Below are positions 8,141 to 17,053 of a stretch of 64,000 nucleotides of DNA, in pieces (position 1 is the stretch's first letter; each line of letters opens with the position of its first letter). The translations under genes were made by a program, and so were the position numbers. Under the pieces are notes generated by a model that saw only the letters and a list, made by a program, of their open reading frames with translations, was not told the origin of the DNA and made no database searches. Origin of the DNA: Actinopolyspora saharensis (GTDB lineage Bacteria > Actinomycetota > Actinomycetes > Mycobacteriales > Pseudonocardiaceae). Location of the stretch: the NCBI RefSeq assembly GCF_900100925.1, contig NZ_FNKO01000001.1, positions 1,364,001-1,428,000 on the forward strand, in the 5' to 3' direction.

Positions 8141-8914
8141 TCACTCGCAGCAGTCGTCGTGCGGTTCCTCGCCCGAGGTGGCCAGGGCCAGCCCGCCCGG
8201 GGCGCAGCAGTTGTCACCACTCCAGGCCTCGCGGCCCTCCTGCACGGCCACGACCGCGATGACCAGAGCCACCACCGGATCGGCCCAGGACCAGCCGAAC
8301 AGGCCGTTCAGCAGCAGCCCCAGCAGCAGCACCCCGGACAGGTAGGTGCACAGCAGGGTCTGCTTGGAGTCGGCCACGGCGCTGGCCGAGCCCAGCTTGC
8401 CGCCGATGCGGCGCTGGGACAGCGACAACACCGGCATGATGACCAGCGACAGCGCGGCCAGCACGACCCCCACCGTCGACGGCGCGGGATCCCCGCTCCC
8501 CGCCAGGGTGCGGACCGCCTCGACGGTCACGTAGGCGGCCAGCGCGAAGAACGAGACCGCGATGATCCGCAGCGCCCGCCGCTCCCGGAGCCGGCGCACC
8601 TGCTCCTGCCGGGCCGAGAACTGCCAGGCCACGGCCGCTGCCGAGGCCACCTCGACCACCGAGTCCAGCCCGAAACCGATCAGCGCCGCCGAGGAGGCCG
8701 CCACTCCGGAGCCGATCGCCACGATCGCCTCGATCACGTTGTAGGAGATCGTGGCCGCCACCAGCAGCCGCAGCCAGCGGATCAGCACCGCCCGGCGCCG
8801 CTGCCCCGGCTCCTCCCGCTGGGCCTGCGGTGCCGCCCCGGTCGGAGCGCAGCACCCGTCGTCGCAGTGCTGCTCGACCGGCGGGTCCTGGCGGGACCGC
8901 GTGGGCTCGCTCAT
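8141..8914 (-). CDS. Cation diffusion facilitator-like metal transporter
   Basis: A 257-aa membrane protein with about six hydrophobic segments and the CDF-type helix motifs GFGLDSVVEVASA and VADSKQTLLCTYLSGVLL. It carries cysteine-rich tails: CDDGCCAP near the N-terminus and NCCAPGG plus DDCCE at the C-terminus. These suggest binding of soft metals such as Cd, Pb or Zn in the cytosol. Its ATG overlaps the stop of the CmtR-like regulator gene by 4 bp (ATGA), so the two are co-translated and the transporter is likely induced by the metal the regulator senses. Confidence 0.87.
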   Translation of the reverse strand: MSEPTRSRQDPPVEQHCDDGCCAPTGAAPQAQREEPGQRRRAVLIRWLRLLVAATISYNVIEAIVAIGSGVAASSAALIGFGLDSVVEVASAAAVAWQFSARQEQVRRLRERRALRIIAVSFFALAAYVTVEAVRTLAGSGDPAPSTVGVVLAALSLVIMPVLSLSQRRIGGKLGSASAVADSKQTLLCTYLSGVLLLGLLLNGLFGWSWADPVVALVIAVVAVQEGREAWSGDNCCAPGGLALATSGEEPHDDCCE

Positions 8915-9279
8915 GAGGAGACCACCTCCCAGGTCACGTCCGAGGACTCCGCGGAGTCGCGCTCGTCGTCGACGCAGGCCTCCTCCGGTTCGACGGCCAG
9001 CACCACTTTGACCAGTTCCCGCAACGCCGCGGCCAGGTGCGCGTCCGCGATCTCGTAGCGCACCCGGCGCCCCTCGGAAACGGCCACCACCAGACCGCAG
9101 CCCCGCAGGCACGCCAAGTGGTTGGACACCTTCGAGCGGGACAACTCGAGCCGCTCGGCCAGCTGCCCCGGATAGTTCGTCCCGTCCAGCAGCGCGGTCA
9201 GGATGCGGCAACGCGTCGGGTCGACCAACGCGCGCCCCAGCCTGGCCAGCGCCTGTTCCTGAGTCTCGCTCTTGAGCAC
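8911..9279 (-). CDS. cmtR: CmtR-type Cd/Pb-sensing ArsR-family repressor
   Basis: A 122-aa winged-helix repressor. The cysteines fall at positions 57 and 61 (NHLACLRGCGLV in the recognition helix) and 102 (EEACVDD). These are the three residue numbers that ligate Cd(II)/Pb(II) in Mycobacterium tuberculosis CmtR. Cys24 (DPTRCRIL) is also typical. The GTG start opens the gene directly downstream of a palindromic operator. It forms a two-gene operon with the CDF-like exporter and most likely represses it until metal binds. Confidence 0.9.
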   Translation of the reverse strand: MLKSETQEQALARLGRALVDPTRCRILTALLDGTNYPGQLAERLELSRSKVSNHLACLRGCGLVVAVSEGRRVRYEIADAHLAAALRELVKVVLAVEPEEACVDDERDSAESSDVTWEVVSS

Positions 9280-9290
9280 GACGCCAACGG

Positions 9291-9312
9291 TACAGCCTTC
9301 GCTGTACTACAG
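9291..9312. promoter_or_regulatory. CmtR-like operator palindrome
   Basis: TACAG (9291-9295) and CTGTA (9302-9306) form a dyad with 6-bp spacing. A further TACAG (9308-9312) makes a second, overlapping dyad CTGTA-c-TACAG. The site sits 11 bp upstream of the cmtR start on the minus strand, where an autorepressor would act. Binding is inferred. Confidence 0.6.
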
Positions 9313-9411
9313 TAAATGCTGAACAGTTATCGGCTCGGGCGAGGACGAAAGCCGACTGCCCGGTGCTACCGGAAATCCCGCTGCCCGACGCGAACGCCTG
9401 GAAGAACGCAG

Positions 9412-9924
9412 CTAGACACCGGTCGTGCCGTCGATGCGCTCCCGGACCAGATCCGCGTGGCCGTTGTGCCGCGCGTACTCCTCGATCATGTGGACGTAGA
9501 TCCAGCGGAGGCTGACCTCCTGCCCCGCGAAATGACCGGTCTCGGCCAGGGCACGGTCGGCGCAGCACTCACGAGCACCGACGACCTCCGCTTTCCAGGT
9601 GCTCAGCGCCTCGTGCAGGCTCGCCCCCTCGGCCAGTTCGAAACCACCCTCGGTGCCGTGGGGGTCGGCCCGCGAATCGTGGATGGGCGGCGCCTGCTCG
9701 CCGGCCAGGACCCGGCGGAACCAGTTGCGCTCCACCTCGGCCATGTGCTGGACCAGGCCGGTCAGCGTGATCCCGGACGGCGGCACGGAGGCGGTGGCGG
9801 CCTGCGTGTCGTCCACCCCCGCGCACTTCGTCTCGAGGGTGGCCCGGTGGAAGTCGAGCCAGCCTTCGAGCACGGCGCGCTCGTCGGCGTTCATGGGCGG
9901 CGCTGGACGTTCGATGCTATTCAT
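9412..9924 (-). CDS. DinB-family protein (DUF664)
   Basis: A 170-aa predicted four-helix bundle of the DinB/YfiT superfamily, whose members are metal-dependent, often thiol (mycothiol or bacillithiol) S-transferases. Probable metal ligands are His in [13 protein letters not shown] and the two His of [11 protein letters not shown]. The ATG at 9924 is chosen over an in-frame codon eight residues upstream because GAGGA precedes it. A specific substrate cannot be named. It is not obviously part of an operon. Confidence 0.82.
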   Translation of the reverse strand: MNSIERPAPPMNADERAVLEGWLDFHRATLETKCAGVDDTQAATASVPPSGITLTGLVQHMAEVERNWFRRVLAGEQAPPIHDSRADPHGTEGGFELAEGASLHEALSTWKAEVVGARECCADRALAETGHFAGQEVSLRWIYVHMIEEYARHNGHADLVRERIDGTTGV

Positions 9925-10026
9925 GCGCAGATCCTCACACACGCTCAACGGCCCACTCCGGGCGCACCACCCGGCCTCGGCGCGCCCCGGCGCCGAAGCC
10001 CACCTCCGGCACCACCCCGCTCCGGC

Positions 10027-10926
10027 TCAACGCAGGACGTCGACGACCTGCCGGGCCGCCTGCGCGATGAGCGCGTCGTCGTACTCGGCGTCCCTGCTCT
10101 GCCGGTCCGACATGACCGCGAGCACGACCGGGGCCCGCCCCGGCGGCCTGATGACGGCGATGTCGTTGCGGGTCCCGTACTCGGCGGCCCCGGACTTGTC
10201 CCCGACCTCCCAGCCGGAGGGAACACCGGCCCGGACCAGATCCCCCGTCAGCTTGGCGGTGCGCAGCATCTCGTTGAGGATCGCGCGCTTGTCCGGCGCC
10301 AGCACGTCCCCGACGGTGAACTTCCGCAGGGTCTCGGCCATGGCCCGCGGAGTGCTGGTGTCGCGGATGTCGTCCGGAGCGGACCGGCGGTTGAGTTCGG
10401 GTTCGGTGCGGTCGACGTGGATGGTCGTGTCCCCGATCCCGCGCAACGCGGCCTGCAGAGCGGCGGGGCCGCCGATCTCGCGGAACAGCAGGTTCGCGGC
10501 GGTGTTGTCGCTGTAGCGGATGGCGGCGTCTAGCACCGCGCGCAACGTCATCCCCGTGTCGACGTGCTTCTTCGTGATCGGTGAATAAGTCACCAGATCG
10601 CTCCGGCTGTAGTGGATCCGCCGGTTCAGCCCACCGATCGAGTTGCGCCGCAGCACCACCCCCGCCGACAGCGCCTTGTACGTGGAGGCGTGCGCGAAGC
10701 GCTCGTCAGCCCGATGAGTCACCTCCTCACCCGTGGCGGTGTCCACCGCGTACACCCCGAGCCGGGCGTCGAACCGCTGCTCCAACCCGGCGAACCGATC
10801 CTTGGCCTCGGCGGAGGAGGTACGCGCCTCCGCCTTCGGGGGCGAGGCCTCGACCCCGGCACACCCCACCAGCGCGAACAGAGCCAGCAGGGCGATGCCC
10901 ACCCGCTGGAAACGACGTACGAGCAC
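10027..10926 (-). CDS. bla: Class A beta-lactamase (lipoprotein form)
   Basis: A 299-aa serine beta-lactamase. All active-site blocks are present: STYK (Ser70 box, in HASTYKALSAG), YSDN (SDN130), EPELN (Glu166 box) and KSG (Lys234 box, in GDKSGAAEYG). The N-terminus has basic residues, a hydrophobic stretch and a lipobox ALVGC, so the enzyme is probably membrane anchored. The GTG at 10926 follows AGGAAAGGA and is preferred to an upstream in-frame codon. It is divergent from a LysR regulator and a BlaB-like gene, the arrangement known from Streptomyces cacaoi blaL/blaA/blaB. Confidence 0.95.
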   Translation of the reverse strand: MLVRRFQRVGIALLALFALVGCAGVEASPPKAEARTSSAEAKDRFAGLEQRFDARLGVYAVDTATGEEVTHRADERFAHASTYKALSAGVVLRRNSIGGLNRRIHYSRSDLVTYSPITKKHVDTGMTLRAVLDAAIRYSDNTAANLLFREIGGPAALQAALRGIGDTTIHVDRTEPELNRRSAPDDIRDTSTPRAMAETLRKFTVGDVLAPDKRAILNEMLRTAKLTGDLVRAGVPSGWEVGDKSGAAEYGTRNDIAVIRPPGRAPVVLAVMSDRQSRDAEYDDALIAQAARQVVDVLR

Positions 10927-11035
10927 CGAAAATCCTTTCCTCGTCGCAATGACACGCACAGTCTCGTGCCCCGGAACTCATGCCGTCCAAAACGCACCCC
11001 GGCACTTCCATGCCGAGAACGCATAGAATGGTGCG
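10927..11035. promoter_or_regulatory. Divergent bla/LysR promoter with candidate LysR sites
   Basis: Contains ATGCCGAGAACGCAT at 11010-11024, an ATGC-N7-GCAT dyad that satisfies the LysR T-N11-A rule. A related half-repeat, ATGCCG...AACGCA, lies at 10980-10996. Both fall between the divergent starts, where the LysR protein would activate the beta-lactamase and control itself. Confidence 0.55.
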
Positions 11036-11914
11036 GTGGATCTCGTCGATGGCTGCAGGGCGTTCGTCAACGTCAGCGAACTCGGCAGCTTCACCCGCGG
11101 ATCAGCCGCGGCCGGCATCGCACAGCCGGTGGCCAGCCGCCGGATCGCCGCGCTGGAGAACCACCTCGGTGAACGGCTGTTCGACCGCTCGACCCGGCGA
11201 GCACACCTCACCCCCTTCGGCAGGGACATGCTGCCGTGGGCACGGCGGATGGTGCGGCTCGCCGACGCGATGGACCACGCCGCCCAACGCGCCCGACAAC
11301 GCCCGCTGCGGATGGCGGTACCCGCGTACTGCACCACCCGCGACCTCGCCGAACTCGACGCCGAGGCCCGCTCGTGCGACCTCGTCCTCGAGTTCCGCCC
11401 CGCCGAACCGGGCGAACGCCTCGACCTGCTGCACACCCACGACGTGCGCGCCGCCCTCACCGCGGTGCCGCCCGACGAAGCACACTGGACGGTGACGCTG
11501 GGCCTGGGCAGCGCGGTGAACCTGCGCCCCGGCGCCGTGCACCTGGAAACACTGCGCATCGGCCGCACCGGAAGCACACCGCGCCGTCGGGTGTGGATCC
11601 AGCCCGAGGACGACCTCCCCCACATCCGGGACCGGCTGACCCGCCTGCGGGACTCCCTGGGGCTGCGCCCCTCCCAAGTCGCCGTGGCCGACTCGCTGAC
11701 CTCGGCCGTCGGCGAAGTGCTCGGCTCCGCGGACCTGCTGCTGTGCTCAGCCGCCCAAGCCGAGGAGTTCGAGCTGCAGTGGCGCCCCCTCGCCGAGATC
11801 CGCCTCACCCGCGGCTTCACCATCGCGGCCGACGTCGGCGACGACGCCGAACGCCTCCGCACCCTGCTGTGGCCGGGCATCGCGCGCTGCCTCGGCGGTG
11901 ACCCGAACCCATGA
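11036..11914 (+). CDS. blaA: LysR-type regulator of the beta-lactamase (BlaA-like)
   Basis: A 292-aa LysR-family regulator. The N-terminal helix-turn-helix (residues about 18-40) reads GSFTRGSAAAGIAQPVASRRIAALE and is followed by the linker helix GERLFDRSTR. The C-terminal effector domain is divergent. The position, divergent from bla and directly upstream of a serine-active-site protein, matches S. cacaoi blaA, whose product activates blaL. The GTG start is the only codon that preserves the intact first helix. The downstream gene begins 31 bp after its stop. Confidence 0.85.
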   Translation: MDLVDGCRAFVNVSELGSFTRGSAAAGIAQPVASRRIAALENHLGERLFDRSTRRAHLTPFGRDMLPWARRMVRLADAMDHAAQRARQRPLRMAVPAYCTTRDLAELDAEARSCDLVLEFRPAEPGERLDLLHTHDVRAALTAVPPDEAHWTVTLGLGSAVNLRPGAVHLETLRIGRTGSTPRRRVWIQPEDDLPHIRDRLTRLRDSLGLRPSQVAVADSLTSAVGEVLGSADLLLCSAAQAEEFELQWRPLAEIRLTRGFTIAADVGDDAERLRTLLWPGIARCLGGDPNP

Positions 11915-11945
11915 CCGAAAACCCCGCACGGAAACGGGAGAACAC

Positions 11946-12845
11946 GTGCCCGCCGAAAAGCTGACCAGCGGACTCGTCGCCGAACTCGAGGACGGCGGGC
12001 TGCGCGGATCGTTCCTGGTGCGCGACCTGAGCTCCGGCAACGAGATCGGCATCGAGCCGGACCTGGCCTTCCCCGTCGCCTCGCTGATCAAAGTGCCGCT
12101 GGCCACCACCACGCTCGACCGGATCCACCGCGGCGAACTCGACGGGTCCCGGCGGTTGGAAGTGCAACCCGGCCGCGTCACCACACCCGGACCGACCGGG
12201 CTGACCAGATTCCAGCACCCCGCGCAGGTGTCCATCGACGACCTGCTGTACCTGAGCATGGCGATCAGCGACAACGTGGCCGCCGACGCGCTGTTCGACC
12301 TCACCCCGCCCGCCGCGGTCACCAACGCGCTGCGGGCCTGGGGGCTGAACGGCATCACCGCCCGACACCGGCTCGGCGACCTCGCCGACACGCCCCAGGA
12401 ACGGCTCGAACCGGACAAGGCCCACCTGGCCCACTCGCTGGCCATCGGAGCCGGAACCGCCGGACGCGGCCACGAGATCGCCCAACTCGACGTCACCCGG
12501 GCGAACTCCGGCTCGGCCCGCTCCTTCGTCGACCTGCTGCAAGCACTGTGGACACCGTCGAACATCGACCACGCCGTCGCCGCGCGAGCACGCGAGCTCA
12601 TGGGCAGCAATCTGCTGCGGCAACGCCTGGCCCCCGACTTCAGCTCCGATGCCTCGACGTGGTCGTCCAAGACCGGCACGCTGCTGAACCTGCGCCACGA
12701 GATCGGAGTCGTCGAACACGCCGACGGGCAGTGCTTCGCCATCGCCGCGCTGACCGAATCGCGCGTTCCCGCCGCGACCCAACCGGAAGCCGAAATACTG
12801 ATGGCGCGGGTCGCGCGCACGCTGCGCGACCACCTGCGCCGCTGA
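11946..12845 (+). CDS. blaB: BlaB-like serine beta-lactamase-fold protein
   Basis: A 299-aa penicillin-recognising protein without a signal peptide, so it is probably cytoplasmic. It has SLIK (VASLIKVPLA), SDN (AISDNVAADAL) and KTG (SSKTGTLL), so all three PBP-like motifs remain. In S. cacaoi, BlaB is required together with BlaA for beta-lactam-induced beta-lactamase synthesis, and by position this is its counterpart. The GTG at 11946 follows GGGAG. An upstream in-frame codon at 11898 would overlap the LysR gene and adds no conserved residues. An alternative role is a cytosolic beta-lactamase. Confidence 0.8.
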   Translation: MPAEKLTSGLVAELEDGGLRGSFLVRDLSSGNEIGIEPDLAFPVASLIKVPLATTTLDRIHRGELDGSRRLEVQPGRVTTPGPTGLTRFQHPAQVSIDDLLYLSMAISDNVAADALFDLTPPAAVTNALRAWGLNGITARHRLGDLADTPQERLEPDKAHLAHSLAIGAGTAGRGHEIAQLDVTRANSGSARSFVDLLQALWTPSNIDHAVAARARELMGSNLLRQRLAPDFSSDASTWSSKTGTLLNLRHEIGVVEHADGQCFAIAALTESRVPAATQPEAEILMARVARTLRDHLRR

Positions 12846-13031
12846 TCCCGCCGCACCCGTCTCCGTGGACGGTTACCGACCGTCCGCAGCGGCGTGCCGG
12901 GTGAAAAGCGCGTACGTGTTCGAAACCGACTCCCGGCCGAACCAGCGGCGGGTCCGGCCGGACGGCCGAGTCGACGAACCCGAGTGATCGACCCGCAGCG
13001 GCCGCGTCAGCGCAACGACTCGGTTCCGGAG

Positions 13032-13116
13032 CTACGCCGTCCCCTCGTCGATCGGGGTGTTCTGCGCGGCGGCCAGCCACCACCGACCGTCCCGCTCGAC
13101 CAACGTGTACAGCGCC
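13032..13116 (-). pseudogene. SgcJ/EcaC-like gene, 3' fragment cut off by transposon
   Basis: The C-terminal 27 codons (ALYTLVERDGRWWLAAAQ...) of an NTF2-like SgcJ/EcaC family protein, ending at TAG 13032-13034. The remaining coding sequence lies 7.3 kb away at 20393-20725 on the same strand. Removing the transposon and one copy of the 5-bp duplication joins the halves in frame as ...SGFSEMALYTLV..., giving one intact 140-aa protein. The gene was therefore functional until a recent insertion. Confidence 0.9.
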
Positions 13117-13121
13117 ATCTC
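13117..13121. repeat. Target-site duplication ATCTC (left)
   Basis: The five bases directly outside the left inverted repeat, identical to 20388-20392 outside the right one. Five-bp duplications are the signature of Tn3-family transposition. Confidence 0.92.
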
Positions 13122-13159
13122 GGGGTCTGAATAGCAGCGGTACAGGATCCTCCGCTAAG
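13122..13159 (+). repeat. Left terminal inverted repeat of Tn3-family element (38 bp)
   Basis: Begins GGGGTCTGAATAGCAG and ends CTCCGCTAAG. This has the GGGG start, TAAG end and 38-bp length typical of Tn3-family ends. It pairs with 20350-20387. Confidence 0.93.
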
Positions 13160-13209
13160 CGTTGAGGGTGTTGATCGTGTGGTGGTACGTGGCTGGTTGA
13201 ATCCGTCCT

Positions 13210-16200
13210 GTGCCGGTGGAGTTCTTGACCGATGAGCAGGTGGCCCGGTTCGGGCGGTTCGCTGACCAGGCACCGTCGCAGGCAGAGTTAGAGCGGTTCT
13301 TCTTCCTCGACGATGCCGATCGTGCGCTGGTCCGGCGGCATCGCGGGCAGCACAACCGGCTGGGGTTCAGTCTCCAGTTGGGCACGGTGCGGTATCTGGG
13401 GACGTTTTTGCCGGATCCGTTGGAGGTGCCCACCGAGGTGGTGGACTTCCTGGCGTCCCAGTTGGAGATTGCTGACCCGTCGTGTGTGAAGTCCTATGCG
13501 CAGCGGCAGGCCACCCAGTGGGAGCACGCTGCGGAGATCCGCAGCGAGTGCGGCTACCGCGACTTCGCCGACGCCACCGACGAGGTCGCGGAGTTTGTGT
13601 CGGCGCGGGCGTGGACGCGGGTGGAGTCGGCGAAGGCGTTGTTCGAGGCCGTGGCGGCGTGGCTGCGGGCGAACCGGGTGCTGTTGCCGGGCGCGAGTGT
13701 GCTGGCGCGGTTGGTGTCTGAGCACCGCGAGCAGGCGAGCCAGCAGCTGTATGCCGCGCTGCACCAGGCGGCGGCCGAGGCGGATGCCGAACTGCCGCAT
13801 CGGTTGACGGGGTTGTTGGCGGTGCCGGAGAGCTCGCGATTCTCCGAGCTGGAGCGGTTGCGGCGCGGGCCGACGCGAGTGTCGGGGCGGTCGGTGACTG
13901 AGGCGTTGCATCGGGCCTCGGAGTTGTCCGGGATCGGCGCGGGGGCGGTGGATGTCTCGGCGGTGCCGGCGAACCGGCTGGAGGCGCTGGCCCGCGACGG
14001 GCTGTCGGCCAAGGCCCAGGCCATCGCGCGTCGTGAGGCGCCGCGGCGGACGGCCACGCTGGTCGCGGCGGTGCGCAGCCTGTCGGCCTCGGCGGTCGAC
14101 GATGCGCTGGATGTGTTCTCCGTACTCATGAACACCAAGCTGATCAAGGCCGCCGAGCGCACCAGTCGCGAGACGAAACTGGCCCGGCTGCCGAAACTTA
14201 CCCAGGCGTCGGCGACGTTGGCCTCGGCGTTTCGAGTGTTGGAGGACATGCGGGAAGCCGCCGACCAGGGCGGTGGCGGTGAGCATGTGGTGCTGGATGT
14301 GTCCGCTGTATGGGCAGCGATCGAGGAGGTCGTGCCGCGCACGCGGCTGGCGGCGGCGATGGACACCGTCGAGGAGCTGGCCCCACCGGAGGCCGACGAC
14401 GATGCCGCCTGGCGGGCCGAGCTGGTCTCGCGGTGGTCCACGGTGCGCCCGTTTCTGCCGCTGTTGGCCGAGGTGATTCCGTTCGGTGCGACCCCGCATG
14501 GCCAGCCGGTGCTTCAGGCGGTGCGCGAGTTGCCGGAGCTGATCGGTCGTAAGAAGGTCCGGGTCAGTGAGATCCGCGAAGAGGTGGTGACCGGCTCGTG
14601 GCGCAAGCTCGTGACCAGTGGCGAGGGAGTCGAACCGGGGTGTGTGGACAAGCACGCCTACGCGCTGTGTGTGCTGGAGGCGCTGCACCGGGCGCTGCGG
14701 CACCGCGAGGTCTTCGCGACCGATTCGCAGCGGTGGGGTGATCCCCGCGCTCGGCTGCTGGACGGGGCCGCGTGGGATCGGATTCGGCCGAGTGTGCTGA
14801 CCGGACTCAAGCTGCCTGAGGATGTCGGAGCGCACCTGGACGAGCAGGCCGCGGCGTTGGATGTGGCGTGGCGGCACTTGGGCACGCGCTTGTCAGCCAC
14901 TGCCGGCCAGGGGCGGGTGCGCGTCGAGCCGGGCCGAGATGGGCGGGCTCAGGTGCGGGTGGACGCGCTGGAGAAGTTGGAGGAGCCGCCGTCGCTGGTG
15001 GCGTTGTGGGAGTTGACCGAGCGGATGCTGCCCGAGGTGGATCTGCCGGATCTGCTGTTGGAAATCCATGCCCGCACCGGGTTCTTGTCCGAGTTCACCC
15101 ACGCCTCCGGCGGCGAGTCCCGCATGGAGGATGCGGAGTTGTCGCTGGCGGCGGTGCTGGTGGCTGAGGCCACCAACGTCGGCTACAAACCCGTGGCGCG
15201 GTCGCGGCATCGGGCGCTGAACCGGGCACGGCTGTCGCACGTGGAGCAGAACTACCTGCGGGCCGAGACGCTGAAAGCGGCCAATGCGCGGCTGATTGAA
15301 GCTCAGGCCGAGATCGGCCTGGCCGGGCTTTGGGGCGGCGGCATGGTCGCGTCGGTGGATGGGCTGCGGTTCGTGGTGCCAGGCAACACGGTCTACGCCG
15401 GGCACAACCCGCGGTATTTCGGCCGTCGGCGTGGGGCGACCTGGTTGAACGCGATCAACGACCAGGTCGCCGGCATCGGCGCCACGGTGGTGCCGGGTAC
15501 GCAGCGGGATTCGCTGTATCAGTTGGACGTGCTGCTCAACCCCGATCACGGCCAACGCCCGGAGCTGGTCACCTCTGACACGGCGGGGTATTCGGACATG
15601 GTCTTCGGGCTGTACCGGATCTGCGGCATGGCCTACGCGCCGCGGCTGGCCAGCCTGTCCGATAGCCGGTTTTGGCGCTTGGACGCGCACGCGGACTACG
15701 GCGCGGCGAACGATCTGGCCCGGCACCGGATCACACCGGAGCGCATCCGCGCGCACTGGTCGGAGATGCTACGGGTGGCCAGCTCGCTGGTCACCGGCAC
15801 CGTGCGCGCCTACGACCTCATCCGCGCTCTGGGCCGCGACGGCAACCCCACCCCACTGGGCCAAGCCTTCGTCGAGTACGGCCGCATCGCCAAAACGCTG
15901 CACCTACTGGCAGTGTGCGATCCGGACGACGACAGCTACCAGCGGGCGCTGAACGCCCAGCTCAACACCACTGAGTCCCGCCACCGGCTGGCCCGCAAAA
16001 TCTGCTTCGGCTCCCGCGGCGAGCTGCGCCAGAGCTATCAGGAAGGCATGGAAGACCAACTCGGTGCGCTGGGCTTGGTGCTCAACGCCGTGGTGCTGTG
16101 GAACACAACCTATCTTGACGCGGCCCTCGGCCAGCTGCGCGAACAAGGCTATCCCGTCGACGACGCCGACGCGGCCCGTCTGTCCCCGCTGGGCGATACG

Positions 16201-16302
16201 CACCTCAATGTCCACGGAACCTACACGTTCCCCCCGACATCGTCGGGTGAGCTGCGTCCACTGCGGGATCTTAATGAGCTCGTCAAGGTAGACGGGCTAT
16301 AG
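13210..16302 (+). CDS. tnpA: Tn3-family transposase
   Basis: A 1,030-aa DDE transposase, within the 950-1,050-aa norm of the family. The N-terminal DUF4158-type DNA-binding region is clear (FLTDEQVARFGRF..., HRGQHNRLGFSLQLGTVRYLGTFL). The catalytic domain contains MVASVDGLRFVVP (first Asp, about residue 716), SDTAGYSDMVFGLYRICG (second Asp, near 790) and RIRAHWSEMLRVASSL (Glu, about 850). It is full length, with no frameshift or stop. Codon usage has more G/T third positions (gtg, ttg, cgg) than the host genes, consistent with foreign origin. It starts 50 bp inside the left repeat. Confidence 0.97.
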   Translation: MPVEFLTDEQVARFGRFADQAPSQAELERFFFLDDADRALVRRHRGQHNRLGFSLQLGTVRYLGTFLPDPLEVPTEVVDFLASQLEIADPSCVKSYAQRQATQWEHAAEIRSECGYRDFADATDEVAEFVSARAWTRVESAKALFEAVAAWLRANRVLLPGASVLARLVSEHREQASQQLYAALHQAAAEADAELPHRLTGLLAVPESSRFSELERLRRGPTRVSGRSVTEALHRASELSGIGAGAVDVSAVPANRLEALARDGLSAKAQAIARREAPRRTATLVAAVRSLSASAVDDALDVFSVLMNTKLIKAAERTSRETKLARLPKLTQASATLASAFRVLEDMREAADQGGGGEHVVLDVSAVWAAIEEVVPRTRLAAAMDTVEELAPPEADDDAAWRAELVSRWSTVRPFLPLLAEVIPFGATPHGQPVLQAVRELPELIGRKKVRVSEIREEVVTGSWRKLVTSGEGVEPGCVDKHAYALCVLEALHRALRHREVFATDSQRWGDPRARLLDGAAWDRIRPSVLTGLKLPEDVGAHLDEQAAALDVAWRHLGTRLSATAGQGRVRVEPGRDGRAQVRVDALEKLEEPPSLVALWELTERMLPEVDLPDLLLEIHARTGFLSEFTHASGGESRMEDAELSLAAVLVAEATNVGYKPVARSRHRALNRARLSHVEQNYLRAETLKAANARLIEAQAEIGLAGLWGGGMVASVDGLRFVVPGNTVYAGHNPRYFGRRRGATWLNAINDQVAGIGATVVPGTQRDSLYQLDVLLNPDHGQRPELVTSDTAGYSDMVFGLYRICGMAYAPRLASLSDSRFWRLDAHADYGAANDLARHRITPERIRAHWSEMLRVASSLVTGTVRAYDLIRALGRDGNPTPLGQAFVEYGRIAKTLHLLAVCDPDDDSYQRALNAQLNTTESRHRLARKICFGSRGELRQSYQEGMEDQLGALGLVLNAVVLWNTTYLDAALGQLREQGYPVDDADAARLSPLGDTHLNVHGTYTFPPTSSGELRPLRDLNELVKVDGL

Positions 16303-16482
16303 CGCGCCGCTGGACTATCGTGGTTGTCGTGGATCTCAAGACAGGCTCGCAGGCGGAGCTGGTTCGCTCCGGGTGAGTGGGACGTGGCGTGGTGACCAGA
16401 TCGGGGAGTTGCCCGCTGGCGATGTGGACAGGTCACCGGTGGCGGTGCTGGTGGCCGGGACTGGGTGGTGTGGCAGGCAGTG

Positions 16483-16818
16483 ATGGGACGACGGATCGAT
16501 GAGGTGTTCTCGGGAGGGCCGCGACCTGCGTTGACGGTGGTGATGGTCAACGCGGTCGTGATGGGCTTGGCCGGTGTCAGCGCACCGATCGGCTGGATGT
16601 TGGTGCCCGGTGTGGTGGCGATGCTCGTGCGGCCGCGGGTCGCGGTGGTGGTGTCGGCGTGGGCAGCATTGTTGGCGCTGGTATCGGTGTTCGTTCCCGT
16701 CGTTGCCGGGCACCGGACTGGGGGGATGTGGTTGGTCGCCTCGGCGGTGTTCTTGGCTGTGCTGCCGGCCCTGTCCTGGGCACGTCGGCGGGGGGTGCGT
16801 GCCGGAATCGAGTCGTGA
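16483..16818 (+). CDS. Small membrane protein on the transposon
   Basis: An 111-aa protein with three to four hydrophobic segments (ALTVVMVNAVVMGLAGV, GWMLVPGVVAMLV, AWAALLALVSVFVPVVAG, WLVASAVFLAVLPALSW). It has a basic C-terminus (ARRRGVRAGIES). Its arrangement resembles the N-terminal membrane part of some actinobacterial PP2C-type phosphatases, but no catalytic domain follows, so it may be a truncated relic or an independent small protein. The ATG at 16483 is used; GTG codons up to six residues upstream are alternatives. It lies between the transposase and the antiporter and could be cargo. Confidence 0.55.
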   Translation: MGRRIDEVFSGGPRPALTVVMVNAVVMGLAGVSAPIGWMLVPGVVAMLVRPRVAVVVSAWAALLALVSVFVPVVAGHRTGGMWLVASAVFLAVLPALSWARRRGVRAGIES

Positions 16819-17053
16819 CAGGTCCAGACGCCGAGTGGGCCACGGGCACAGCAGGCCCCGTGCCCCGGCATGCGGTGTTGGGTGGCTCGTGTGGGATGTG
16901 ATCGGCGATACTGGGCCGTGCGTGCGGAGTATCGCCTTGGGGCGGTCATGATGTGCGCGTTCCCGGGTCGGCGTGGCTGCTTGGCACGCTGCTGGCGCCG
17001 ATCCGGGGCAGGTCCCGAACACCGCCGGGGTGGGGTTCGTGGCCGCGGGAGGG

